64,000 nucleotides of DNA, taken from Poriferisodalis sp964484385. Lineage in GTDB: Bacteria; Actinomycetota; Acidimicrobiia; Acidimicrobiales; Poriferisodalaceae. The translations under genes and the position numbers were made by a program. The DNA lies in NCBI GenBank assembly GCA_964484385.1, contig CAZAFV010000003.1:1-64000 (forward strand), in the 5' to 3' direction. The notes under the pieces are model-generated. The model was not told where the DNA came from. It saw only the letters and a program-made list of their open reading frames with translations, and did not search any database. Positions 1 to 8,179 of this stretch are shown here, in pieces (the first letter of the stretch is position 1; each line of letters begins with the position of its first letter).

Positions 1-1
1 A

Positions 2-846
2 ATGCGTCCGGCCGCCGTGTACGACCTGCTGCTCGCGGCCATGTGCTACGAGGTCGCCGGCGCGGGTGTCTATGAGAATCTGGGCATCGTCGTGTTCGGC
101 GACGATGGCGACGCCGACGAGGCGTGGGTGCATGTCGAGCCGGGAGCGATGCTGGATCGGCCGCTCAACCTGTCGGTGCCGCAGGCGTTCGGGATCCTGG
201 TAGCGGGGCAATCGGCGCTGGCCCTGCGCGGCGCCGACCGGTCGGGTGCGTTGGCGACAGCGCTCGACAAGCTGCGCGCAGCGTACGGCGAGCGAGTACG
301 GGTGTCGGTGGAGCTGCCGCTGCCACGCAGCTTGCCGACGCTGCGGGAAGCCGTGCGCGTTCGGACCACCGTCAGCATCCACTACTACACCCCCAAGACC
401 TGCGCTCGTTCCGTGTCGACCGCATCGAGGAGTGCAGCGACACCGGCGAAGTGCATGGCCGTTCGGCCGAGCTTCGCGAGGCGTCAGGCGGCCCGGCCGA
501 GCTTCGCGAGGCGTCAGGCGGCCCGGCCGAGCCCCGCGAGGCGCCAGGCAGCTCAGCCGAGCTCGGCGCCGTTGCGCCAGCCGAGTCGGACGAGACGACC
601 GATGTGGTGCTGTCGATTCCCCGCAGCGACTTGTGGCAAGTGGAGGCGTACCCGTCACGGGCGGTACGCGACAACGGCGATCGGTGCATCGTGACGTACG
701 CGATCCGCAGCCCGTTCGTGCTCAGCCAGATGCTGCTGCGCCTCGGCGCAGAAACGCAGGTCGTGAACGCGGCGGAGCTGCCGCCCGAGCTGGCCGAAGC
801 AGGCAGCGCCGCCGCTGCGTCGATCCTGGAGCTCTACGGAACCTGA
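2..846 (+). pseudogene. WYL-domain (PafC-like) transcriptional regulator, 5' partial and frameshifted
   Basis: Two reading frames make one WYL-family regulator. Bases 2-394 encode the middle region and the start of the WYL domain, ending in the strand SIHYYTP. From 397 the next frame gives DLRSFRVDRI and then the C-terminal WCX domain (VVLSIPRSDLWQVE to the stop at 846). About 30-35 residues normally lying between these strands are missing and the frame changes, so the copy is broken by an internal deletion or by an assembly error. The WCX half also carries a 30-bp tandem repeat. The N-terminal helix-turn-helix would lie left of the window. PafBC-type WYL proteins regulate the DNA-damage response in actinobacteria; that role here is inference. 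Confidence 0.7.
466..570. repeat. 30-bp in-frame tandem repeat in the WYL gene
   Basis: Two identical 30-bp units (466-495, 496-525) are followed by a diverged third (526-555) and half a fourth. Each unit encodes ten residues of the type AELREASGGP. The unit length keeps the frame. Confidence 0.85.
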
Positions 847-856
847 CGCCCGCGGC

Positions 857-1663
857 TCAGTCGATCAAATCCACGACCAGTCCGTAGTGGTCGGATGGCA
901 CCACTCCGTCGACGGCTTCGGTGCCGAGCAGTCGGACACCCGTGATGTTGCCCTGGGGGACCGGGCGCGGCGTCGACACGAACACGTAGTCGATGCGCCG
1001 GTTCGGCCACATGGCTTGGTGCAGGTAAGGGTTCTGGCCGCTCCACGTGAAGCCGGGGCCGTCGCCGGCCTGGGCCCAGGCGTCGCTCCAGACCAACTCG
1101 GGCACCGGTGGGGGACGCTCGCCGGTCAGCAGGCGGATCTCCTCGGAGCTCGGGACAGCGTTGAAGTCGCCGGCCATCACGATCGGGAAGCCCCCGGGAT
1201 CGTGGTGGGGTGCTGCCAGCTCGCACAGCGTGGCCACCTGTGCCTGGCGGATCTCGCTGAGATGGAACCGGTGCTCGAGGTGGGTGCAGATGACCGTCAT
1301 CTCGCCGTCTCCGCGTGCGATCCGGGCCATGACTGCGGTCCGGTGCCCCGACTGCAGACCTTCGGGCGATGAGGGATCGCCGACAGCCAGCGAGTGCGAG
1401 CTGGATTCGGTGATGGCTGTGCGGCTCAGGATCGCATTGCTGAATGACAGTCCCCGCCGGCCGAAGCGCGGGTGGTGCGCGACATTCATGCCCAGCGCCT
1501 CGCCGAGCAGATCGGCCTGGTTCGGGCCGTCACGCTCGGCCCAGATCTCCTGGCAGCACACGATGTCGGCGTCGAGTGCGGCAAGCGTGGCGGCGATGGC
1601 CTCGTGGCGGGCCGCCCAGTTGTCGCCGAAGCGCCACCACAGGTTCCAGGTCACAATGCGCAC
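857..1663 (-). CDS. Endonuclease/exonuclease/phosphatase (EEP) family hydrolase
   Basis: A 268-residue protein with the complete EEP metal-dependent phosphohydrolase signature: N-terminal TWNLWW, CCQEIW with the metal-binding Glu, HLEHR, GDFNAVPS, RRIDYVFV and the C-terminal SDHYGLVVDL Asp-His pair. All expected catalytic positions are present and no signal peptide is seen, so it should be an active cytoplasmic phosphodiesterase or phosphatase. The exact substrate (nucleic acid, phospholipid head group or sugar phosphate) cannot be read. The GTG start at 1663 is supported by a TACGGT box exactly 6 nt upstream. It is divergent from the AlaX-like gene. Confidence 0.85.
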   Translation of the reverse strand: MRIVTWNLWWRFGDNWAARHEAIAATLAALDADIVCCQEIWAERDGPNQADLLGEALGMNVAHHPRFGRRGLSFSNAILSRTAITESSSHSLAVGDPSSPEGLQSGHRTAVMARIARGDGEMTVICTHLEHRFHLSEIRQAQVATLCELAAPHHDPGGFPIVMAGDFNAVPSSEEIRLLTGERPPPVPELVWSDAWAQAGDGPGFTWSGQNPYLHQAMWPNRRIDYVFVSTPRPVPQGNITGVRLLGTEAVDGVVPSDHYGLVVDLID

Positions 1664-1669
1664 AGCGTC

Positions 1670-1675
1670 ACCGTA
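1670..1675 (-). promoter_or_regulatory. Leaderless-type -10 box (EEP gene)
   Basis: TACGGT on the minus strand lies 6 nt before the GTG at 1663. It fits the TANNNT-N6-8-start pattern seen repeatedly here. Confidence 0.55.
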
Positions 1676-1726
1676 ACGGCCGCCATCCCCGCCGAGCCGA
1701 CCGACCGATGCGGGAGTTCGGCGACG

Positions 1727-1732
1727 TATCGT
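1727..1732 (+). promoter_or_regulatory. Leaderless-type -10 box (AlaX-like gene)
   Basis: TATCGT ends 8 nt before the ATG at 1741, with no Shine-Dalgarno sequence between them. Confidence 0.5.
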
Positions 1733-1740
1733 CTGCGGCG

Positions 1741-2484
1741 ATGAGCGACGAAGAGAACGCCGAACACTCGACCGATCAGATCTACCTGCGCGACGCGTAC
1801 CAGCAGACCGTCGAGGCGACGGTGGTCGCTGTGCGCGAAGACGCGGTCGCCCTCGACCGGACGGTCTTCTATGCCACCGGTGGTGGGCAGCCGCATGACA
1901 CCGGCACGCTCGCCGACCAGGGTGGGAACACCTGGCAGGTGCACAACGTGCGCAAGGAGGGCGACCTCATCTGGCACTGGGTGGATTCCGAGCCGCCGAC
2001 GGCAGGAACGGCAGTCTCCGGCACCGTCGACTGGGAGCGCCGGCTGCAGCTCATGCGTACCCACACCGCGCTGCACATCCTGTGCGGGGTCATCTGGAAC
2101 GAGTGGGGCGTGCTGGTGACCGGCGGCAACATGGAGCCGCTGGCCGCCCGCATGGACTTCGAGTTCAGCCCGTTGCCCGAGGGCTTCGCGGCCCGGGTCA
2201 CTGAGCTGGTGAACGCCGAGATCACCGCGGATCGGCCCATCGAGGTGAGCTTCCTGGAACGCGCGGTGGCGCTGGCCGACCCCGAGCTGATCCGCACCAA
2301 GGTCAACCTGATCCCCGAGTGGGTGACCGACATCCGGGTGGTCGACATCGTGGGGCTCGACCGCCAGGCCGACGGCGGCACCCATGTGGTGTCAACCGGT
2401 GCCGTGGGCCGCTTCGAGATCACCAAGACCGAGTCGAAGGGCAAGGGCAACAAGCGGGTGCGCATGGTGCTCCACGACGCCTGA
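1741..2484 (+). CDS. AlaX-type alanyl-tRNA editing protein
   Basis: A 247-residue stand-alone relative of the AlaRS editing domain, expected to deacylate mischarged tRNA(Ala). Visible features are the N-terminal TGGGQPHDTG loop, the zinc-site HTALH (HxxxH), and ADGGTHVVSTGAVG near residue 215. In AlaRS and many AlaX proteins the last motif begins CGGTH; here the Cys is replaced by Asp, so either metal coordination is altered or the protein belongs to an AlaX subgroup using Asp. The reading frame is open further upstream, but the ATG at 1741 preceded by a TATCGT box and the usual AlaX length support this start. Confidence 0.85.
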   Translation: MSDEENAEHSTDQIYLRDAYQQTVEATVVAVREDAVALDRTVFYATGGGQPHDTGTLADQGGNTWQVHNVRKEGDLIWHWVDSEPPTAGTAVSGTVDWERRLQLMRTHTALHILCGVIWNEWGVLVTGGNMEPLAARMDFEFSPLPEGFAARVTELVNAEITADRPIEVSFLERAVALADPELIRTKVNLIPEWVTDIRVVDIVGLDRQADGGTHVVSTGAVGRFEITKTESKGKGNKRVRMVLHDA

Positions 2485-2489
2485 GCAGG

Positions 2490-2506
2490 GCCCGCTCTTG
2501 GCGGGC
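2490..2506 (+). terminator. Hairpin after the AlaX-like gene
   Basis: GCCCGC-TCTTG-GCGGGC begins 6 nt after the stop codon. There is no T-run, so it is a terminator-like hairpin only. Confidence 0.45.
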
Positions 2507-2520
2507 GCGCGCTTGTTCGG

Positions 2521-2526
2521 TACCTT
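2521..2526 (+). promoter_or_regulatory. Leaderless-type -10 box (methyltransferase gene)
   Basis: TACCTT lies 7 nt before the ATG at 2534, just downstream of the hairpin. Confidence 0.5.
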
Positions 2527-2533
2527 GGAACAA

Positions 2534-4090
2534 ATGACTCCCCGGGAGCCATTGGGCGGAACGCGCACCGTTGCGCCATCTGTTCGCCGGACGGCGACGT
2601 CGCGATTCGGCGCCTCCCGGCGCGAAGGCCACGATGCCTCGGCGTTCTACGCCCGTTTCACCCCGCCGGTCCTGTCCGATGACGACGCGGTGGCTCGGGG
2701 GCCTGACATCGATCCCAAGCTGGCCGAACGCCTCGGCGACGGCTGCTTCTGCGGTGACGCGCGGCAGATGGCCGAGCTGCCCGATGCGTGCGTGGCGCTG
2801 GTGGTCACCTCACCGCCGTACTTCGTGGGCAAGTCGTACGAAGATGCCATCGCCGCCGGCACCGACAGCCGCATTCCCACCAGCTATTTCGACTATCTCG
2901 ACATGCTGCGGGATGTCTTCGCGGAGTGCGTGCGGGTGCTCGAGCCGGGCGGTCGCATCGCCGTCAACGTGGCGAATCTAGGCCGCAAGCCCTACCGCAG
3001 CCTGTCGGGCGACGTGGCCCGCATCTTCGAGGAACTCGGCCTGCTGCTGCGCGGCGAGATCGTGTGGCAGAAGAGCAAGGGATCGAGCGGGTCGTGCGCA
3101 TGGGGGTCGTTCCGCAGCCCGTCCAATCCGACGCTGCGTGACACCACCGAGCGCATCGTGATCGCCAGCAAGGGCAGATTCGACCGGGCTCGCTCGGCCG
3201 CGCAGCGCGAGGACGAGGGCCTGCCGCATCGCAGCAGCCTGTCCACCGACGAGTTCATGGAAGCCACGATCGACGTGTGGGACATGGGGCCCGAGAGTGC
3301 GCAGCGGGTGCGGCACCCCGCGCCGTTCCCCTTGGAGCTGCCCCGGCGCCTGATCGACCTGTACACCTACGAGGACGACCTGGTGCTGGACCCGTTCATG
3401 GGCTCGGGCACGACGCTGGTCGCGAGCGTGCTGTGCGGCCGGCGGCCGGTTGGCTACGACCTGAACCCCGATTACGTGGACTTGGCACGCGCACGCGTGG
3501 CTGCTGCGGACTCAGCTCCGCCGGAAGGTCCACGCCCCACCGCGCAGCCGCCGCTGTTCGAGTTGAGCACCGCCGCGCCGAAGGCAATTGCTGATGCGAT
3601 GACGGCCGATGCCTTTGTCGGCCAAGCGGTGGAATCCGGTCGCAAGTCCCACGACATCGCCAGTGAGCTGCTGGAACGCTCGGGCTTCGAGATCGTGCGC
3701 AGCCCCGCCACGGTGCGCGGCGCTGGTGTGAAGTTCAGCTTCCTGGTGGCCGACCGGACGAGCCGTGAGTGGTGGATCGATGTGGCCGGGGCGTTCACCA
3801 CCGTGCGGCCCGGACTGCTGCGCGCCGAGACCCTGTGGAAGGCGCTGGGGCGAGCGTCGGTGCTGGCCTCGGCACAGCCCGGCGCACGCGTGCTGCTGCT
3901 GACCCCGCATCTGCCCCGAGTGGGTGCCGAGGGCGACCGTGCGCTGCGCACGCTCGGACCAACTGCAGTCTTCGACGTCATCGAGCTGTTCGACGGGGCG
4001 GCTATTGACAGGCTCGCGAGCTATGCCGACGGTGCTGCAGCCCCGCGCGCCGGCTTCTGGGACGACGGCGAGATTGACACCGCGCCCTAG
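2534..4090 (+). CDS. Site-specific DNA methyltransferase (beta class) with extra C-terminal domain
   Basis: A 518-residue DNA methyltransferase. Catalytic motif IV TSPPY is at residues 92-96 and the SAM-binding motif DPFMGSGTT at 286-294; this IV-then-I order defines the beta class. SPPY occurs in both N4-cytosine and N6-adenine enzymes, so the modified base is not fixed. About 180 residues follow the methylase; residues ~355-505 contain WWIDVAGAFTTVRPGL and look like an alpha/beta domain, possibly nuclease-like. No restriction partner is adjacent, so it is either an orphan methylase or a single-chain system. The start was chosen from the ATG with a TACCTT box 7 nt upstream, after the preceding hairpin. 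Confidence 0.85.
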   Translation: MTPREPLGGTRTVAPSVRRTATSRFGASRREGHDASAFYARFTPPVLSDDDAVARGPDIDPKLAERLGDGCFCGDARQMAELPDACVALVVTSPPYFVGKSYEDAIAAGTDSRIPTSYFDYLDMLRDVFAECVRVLEPGGRIAVNVANLGRKPYRSLSGDVARIFEELGLLLRGEIVWQKSKGSSGSCAWGSFRSPSNPTLRDTTERIVIASKGRFDRARSAAQREDEGLPHRSSLSTDEFMEATIDVWDMGPESAQRVRHPAPFPLELPRRLIDLYTYEDDLVLDPFMGSGTTLVASVLCGRRPVGYDLNPDYVDLARARVAAADSAPPEGPRPTAQPPLFELSTAAPKAIADAMTADAFVGQAVESGRKSHDIASELLERSGFEIVRSPATVRGAGVKFSFLVADRTSREWWIDVAGAFTTVRPGLLRAETLWKALGRASVLASAQPGARVLLLTPHLPRVGAEGDRALRTLGPTAVFDVIELFDGAAIDRLASYADGAAAPRAGFWDDGEIDTAP

Positions 4091-4096
4091 CGAAGC

Positions 4097-4840
4097 TCAG
4101 ACGTCGTCGATGCGCTTGAACAGCTCCGCGTAGGCGAGCCCGGCCTGCTGGCCGCTGGCCGCAGCGACCGCATCCACCCAGTCGGCGAAGCGCTGCACCT
4201 GGGCGGGATCGTCAGGGTCGGTGATGTCGTGGGTGGTCACGAACTGGGTGTGGTGGCACAGCAGCGCCTCGGTCTTGGCGGCAGTCCAGCCCTCCACGTT
4301 CTCCGCATGGTCGGGTTCGTCGGCCTCGAACAGCAGCAGCTCGTCGGGGCGGTGCGGGGGCAAGCCTTGCTCAGGGAAGAAGAACGGGTCGCGTGCAGCC
4401 ACCACGCCCTCGACGGCCAGCAGTCCCGCGTGGCGATGATCGGGATGGAGCCGGTAGCGCTTCCATGGATCATGGCCCAGCACGACGGCTGGGCGCAGTT
4501 CGCGGATGACCTGCGCAACCTGCGCTCGGGTCGCGAGGTCGCTGTCGAGCTCGCCATCGACGTGGCCGCCGAAGCGCACCTCGCCGGTGCCGCCGAGCGT
4601 GGCAGCGGCGGCCCGCTGCTCGTCCGCGCGGGTTCGAACCAGCGCCGCCTGGTCGCAATCGGCGTCCCAGGTGCCCTTCGAGCCGTCGGTGCAGACGAAG
4701 TGGTGGACCACCGCGCCGGCGGCCGCCCACTTGGCCAGCGTTGCCCCGCAGTCGAACTCGGCATCATCAGGGTGTGCGGCAATGACCAGCGCCGACGTCG
4801 GCACCGCCAGGTCAATCGAGAATCCGGCGTCAGCGGTCAT
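4097..4840 (-). CDS. PIG-L/LmbE-family deacetylase
   Basis: A 247-residue zinc-dependent deacetylase of the PIG-L superfamily. The signature AHPDD lies near residue 22 and the second metal motif HPDH near residue 130, in the usual order. Family members remove acetyl groups from N-acetylglucosaminyl substrates or hydrolyse thiol conjugates; the substrate here is unknown. Its start overlaps the stop of the upstream fbiD by 4 nt (ATGA), so the two are translationally coupled. A second PIG-L protein, at 34751, is much closer to Mca. Confidence 0.85.
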   Translation of the reverse strand: MTADAGFSIDLAVPTSALVIAAHPDDAEFDCGATLAKWAAAGAVVHHFVCTDGSKGTWDADCDQAALVRTRADEQRAAAATLGGTGEVRFGGHVDGELDSDLATRAQVAQVIRELRPAVVLGHDPWKRYRLHPDHRHAGLLAVEGVVAARDPFFFPEQGLPPHRPDELLLFEADEPDHAENVEGWTAAKTEALLCHHTQFVTTHDITDPDDPAQVQRFADWVDAVAAASGQQAGLAYAELFKRIDDV

Positions 4841-5493
4841 CGCTGGCTGTCGGCGTCGGCGAGATGCGCCGCGAGATCGTCGGGTGTGTCGATGTCGAAT
4901 TCGAGCGCTGCGACCCGCCGCACCTGCAGATCGAGCCCGCAGCGCTGCGCTTCGTCACAGTGGGCCTTGAATGAACCAGGCCCGTAGTGAAACTCGAACC
5001 CGGTGCCCAGCGGCAGTGCCATCACATTGGTGCCGTCGAGATGCCGGTCGGGCACGATCGTCACGGTGCCCGGCTCGGCCAGTCCTTCGAGCGTCTCGGC
5101 GCGGGGCAGATCACCGTGGGCGATCACGACGTGCTGCGGCCAGCGGCCATCGGAAGCGGCGTCGCTGTCCGTCGAGTCTCGCCACGGCGGTGATTCCTCT
5201 GGCGTCTCGGCCGACAGGCGCTCGACAGCAGCAGTGAGGGCGCCATTCAGTCCCCGAATCTCGATTCGCAGCGGATGGGCCCCCACCGAATGTGCCCATT
5301 CGGCCACCTCGTCGTTGTCGCAGACAACGAGCGCCTGCATGCGACCGGCGGCCTGCACCACCCGCGCTGCCATGGAACGAGCCAACTCGGCCCGCTCACC
5401 AGCCGGAAGCTGCGGGGCGAGTCGGCCCTTGGCCAGCTCGAAGTCCTTCACGGGGATCAGCACCACTGCTTCGGGGTTACCGCGATCAGTCAC
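4837..5493 (-). CDS. fbiD: 2-phospho-L-lactate / phosphoenolpyruvate guanylyltransferase
   Basis: A 218-residue CofC/FbiD-type nucleotidyltransferase of the coenzyme F420 pathway, which transfers GMP to phospholactate or PEP. The nucleotide-binding N-terminus IPVKDFELAKGRLAP is intact, followed by an HGDLPRAE segment and the C-terminal FDIDTPDDL. An insertion rich in Ser/Asp/Glu occurs around residues 95-115. F420 production fits the two LLM-family oxidoreductases at 14795 and 39029. The GTG start at 5493 has a TACACT box 8 nt upstream, and the gene overlaps the PIG-L gene by 4 nt. Confidence 0.85.
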   Translation of the reverse strand: MTDRGNPEAVVLIPVKDFELAKGRLAPQLPAGERAELARSMAARVVQAAGRMQALVVCDNDEVAEWAHSVGAHPLRIEIRGLNGALTAAVERLSAETPEESPPWRDSTDSDAASDGRWPQHVVIAHGDLPRAETLEGLAEPGTVTIVPDRHLDGTNVMALPLGTGFEFHYGPGSFKAHCDEAQRCGLDLQVRRVAALEFDIDTPDDLAAHLADADSQR

Positions 5494-5501
5494 CCGCGGC
5501 G

Positions 5502-5507
5502 AGTGTA
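5502..5507 (-). promoter_or_regulatory. Leaderless-type -10 box (fbiD operon)
   Basis: TACACT on the minus strand, 8 nt before the GTG at 5493. Confidence 0.45.
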
Positions 5508-5612
5508 TGGGCGCTCAGAAGCCCGAGCGCACTCGTTGGGAGGGTTCGTGGGCGCATCGGCCGAAGACGGATGCGGCTCGGTCGGTGGGCTCCGATTTGC
5601 TAGGACAAGACG

Positions 5613-8135
5613 GTGCTGACTGAGCCGCCTGGGGGTTGGGTGCGACCGTGGTGGACTGAGCGCCAGCTCGACCCGGGATCGGCGGCGTATGCGCCGGAAC
5701 CCAGCGAGGTCAGCTACTGGCTCGGCGGCATTCACGTTTCGGACACGGTGCTTGCCAACACGCTGGGCCGCTCGTGGACAACGATCGGGCTTCCCGAAAC
5801 GCTCGACCGGGCTGAAGTTGATCCGCGGGGACTGGTGGTGCTGGGGAACTGGTCGCTCGACTGGTGGGTGCGTGCCGGTGACGAATGGGTCTTCCCGTCG
5901 CGGGCGGTGTCGGTGCGCCAGCGCTTGGTGGACGCGATGCCGGTGGTCGAGACCGTGGTACGCGTCGGCGGCGGCGATGTGGTGCACCGGGCAACTGCGG
6001 CTCGGGGCGCCTCGGTTCAGCTCGAAGATGCCGAGGGCCACGTGAAGCGCCGACGGGACAAGCAGGCCGCAGATGGCCCCGTGAGCGCCGTTCCCGAGGT
6101 GTTCGTGGTGGAGATCGCCAATCGCACGTTGGCGCCCGTGGCCGTTGCGCTTGCTCCCCGGCCGTTCCATCTGGGCGCGTTCGAGAGCTCGAACGGCGAG
6201 ATCTGGGAGTGGTCGAACGCCTGGTGCATTGACGACATCTCCGTGGACGGTCGGGTGATGACGCTCGACGACGGCCTCGGTCATGCCGTGGGCCGCGCAG
6301 CGGTGATCTTCGATCGCGTACCGGGTGATGTCGCGGTCGGCAGTCATGGGGTTGATGGCGCTGCTGTGCTTGTGGAAGCTGGCAACCAGGGCACGGCGGG
6401 GCAGGACAGTTCTGTACCGGTGAGCATCGGGGGTGCCATTCCTTCAACTGACTCGCCATCGATGCCGCAGCATGGACGGGATCGGGCCGTGGTGACCTGC
6501 CCACAGCACCTCGCCAACGCAGCGGCGGTGTTCCCGCTGGTTGCTGGAGCGACGTTGCGCGCCGCCATTGTGGGCCGCGGCTCGGGATTCGAATGGGACG
6601 CTGCCGGCAGCCCTGCGCTCGGCGCCGCCGTGCTCGATGCGGTGCCCGGCGTGGAACGGGTGGCCAACGGTTGGCGCCGGCGTGTCGATGCAGGTTGCCG
6701 GCTCGAGCTGCCCGCCGGCCGGCTGGCTGACGCTGCACTGGCGGCGCGGGCTGCGCAGATGCTCTCGACGGCGCCATTTGATGACGGTCCTGGCATTGTC
6801 GGCCCGATGCTGGCCCCGGCGGCGCAGACCGATGCGCAGTTCGCCGGCGACGACCTCGTGCAGCTGCTGGCGCTCATCGAGTCGGGCGGGCCCGAGCAGG
6901 TCCGCGATCTCCTGTTGCGCCAGGCCCAGGCGCAGCACTTCTCCGGCGTGACCGCCAGCATGGGCATCTCGGTGACGGGCACGTCGCTCGTGCTCGCCGA
7001 GCACCTGCTGTCGCTGCATCCGGACCCGGAGTTTGCCGAGGGCGTCTCAGAGTTCGTGACAGCAGCGGCACGTTGGCTGCTGACGCGCGAAGCACGCTGG
7101 CAGGAGGAACCATGGACGATCCGGGAGGGACTGCGAGCCGGCAGCCGACTGTTGCTGCGGCTCGGTGCTGAGCGTGCAGCGACTGCCCTGCAGCGCGCGG
7201 CATTGACACTGCCTGAAGCACTGCGTGTTGACATTGCCGGCACAGCGCGCCCGCGTGCCGGCTCCCGGGAACGCCGCCGCGCTCGCCCGCATACTGCCGA
7301 CGGCGCTGCCGACACCAGCGAGTCGCCGTCCTTCTACCGCGATGGGTTGGGACGTCTGCCGTGGGAGGCGTCTTCGGACACGAATGCCCGGACTCGCAGC
7401 ACGGCGAGGTTCGCCCAACGTGTGCCCGGCGAGTCGGCATCGAATGAGGAGGATGAGCAGTCGGGCCAGCGCTGGGAGTGGCTGTCGCATGACACCGGGC
7501 TGTGGATCCATGCCGCCGTGCCTTGGGCGCCGCCGTTGCCGTTCGTGGGGGCCGAGCCGGCCGACGGCACGCCTGCGGACTTCGTGGACGACACTGCCGC
7601 GTCGTGCGGACACGACATGGTGGCCACTGCGCTGCTGGCCCTCGCCGAGGCTCGACCGGCGCCCGGACGCGCCTTCGACCGGCTCGAGGCACTGGTCTCG
7701 GTGGCATCGCCGACGCTGAACTGGCCGACCTACATGCACCCGACGTTGCGCACGGGCACCAACGGGACAGGGCACGACCTGATGGTGGGCGGCCTGTTCG
7801 TGCGGACGCTGCTGCGACTGCTGGTCGACGTTCCCGACGACGGTGCGGCCGGCAGCGGGGGAGCAGGCCGCGAACCGGCCCGCCTGCGGCTTGCGGCGCA
7901 CTGGCCGGCGACCTGGCTGGGCCAGCCGGTCGAGGTGCACCACGTGCCGACGCGCATCGGGCCCGTGTCGTGGGCGGTGCGCTGGCACGGCGAGCGGCCG
8001 GCGCTGCTGTGGGAAGTTGCGCCGCACGATCCGGGCGGCGACCCGCCCGCAGTCACAGCGCCAGGGCTGGACCCGGCGTTCACGGCCACGGGCTGGCAGG
8101 GCGAGGCGCTCCTCGCACGCCCGCCCGCGCTGTAA
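5613..8135 (+). CDS. 840-residue hypothetical protein, possibly glycosidase-like
   Basis: A large protein without a recognised signature. The N-terminal ~350 residues are beta-rich and aromatic (NWSLDWWVRAGDEW, IWEWSNAWCIDD). The middle is helical. A Ser/Arg/Glu-rich linker covers residues ~545-620. The C-terminal part has GHDMVATALLALAEA, NWPTYMHPTL, GHDLMVGGLFVRTLLRLL and a final beta domain ending RWHGERPALLWEV. A beta domain, helical barrel, beta domain order resembles six-hairpin glycosidases, but no catalytic pair could be assigned, so this is only a fold-level guess. There is no signal peptide. It starts with GTG at 5613 and is divergent from fbiD. Confidence 0.7.
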   Translation: MLTEPPGGWVRPWWTERQLDPGSAAYAPEPSEVSYWLGGIHVSDTVLANTLGRSWTTIGLPETLDRAEVDPRGLVVLGNWSLDWWVRAGDEWVFPSRAVSVRQRLVDAMPVVETVVRVGGGDVVHRATAARGASVQLEDAEGHVKRRRDKQAADGPVSAVPEVFVVEIANRTLAPVAVALAPRPFHLGAFESSNGEIWEWSNAWCIDDISVDGRVMTLDDGLGHAVGRAAVIFDRVPGDVAVGSHGVDGAAVLVEAGNQGTAGQDSSVPVSIGGAIPSTDSPSMPQHGRDRAVVTCPQHLANAAAVFPLVAGATLRAAIVGRGSGFEWDAAGSPALGAAVLDAVPGVERVANGWRRRVDAGCRLELPAGRLADAALAARAAQMLSTAPFDDGPGIVGPMLAPAAQTDAQFAGDDLVQLLALIESGGPEQVRDLLLRQAQAQHFSGVTASMGISVTGTSLVLAEHLLSLHPDPEFAEGVSEFVTAAARWLLTREARWQEEPWTIREGLRAGSRLLLRLGAERAATALQRAALTLPEALRVDIAGTARPRAGSRERRRARPHTADGAADTSESPSFYRDGLGRLPWEASSDTNARTRSTARFAQRVPGESASNEEDEQSGQRWEWLSHDTGLWIHAAVPWAPPLPFVGAEPADGTPADFVDDTAASCGHDMVATALLALAEARPAPGRAFDRLEALVSVASPTLNWPTYMHPTLRTGTNGTGHDLMVGGLFVRTLLRLLVDVPDDGAAGSGGAGREPARLRLAAHWPATWLGQPVEVHHVPTRIGPVSWAVRWHGERPALLWEVAPHDPGGDPPAVTAPGLDPAFTATGWQGEALLARPPAL

Positions 8136-8166
8136 CCGGTCTCCCGATCAGCACGGGGTCGGCAAC

Positions 8167-8172
8167 TAGGTT
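8167..8172 (+). promoter_or_regulatory. Leaderless-type -10 box (rnhB)
   Basis: TAGGTT, 7 nt before the rnhB ATG at 8180. Confidence 0.5.
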
Positions 8173-8179
8173 CACATCC

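Noticed and set aside
466..570. WYL-gene 30-bp repeat as another copy of the mutasome stem-loop element
   Set aside because: It lacks the GCCGGC stem and the GCATYRRACACA flank. It is a separate tandem duplication.
4229..4987. A 252-codon plus-strand frame opposite the PIG-L and fbiD genes
   Set aside because: The minus strand carries clear family motifs; the plus frame has none.
7502..8179. N-terminal extension of RNase HII in the same open frame
   Set aside because: The upstream residues are an out-of-frame reading of the preceding gene. Family length and promoter box both support 8180.
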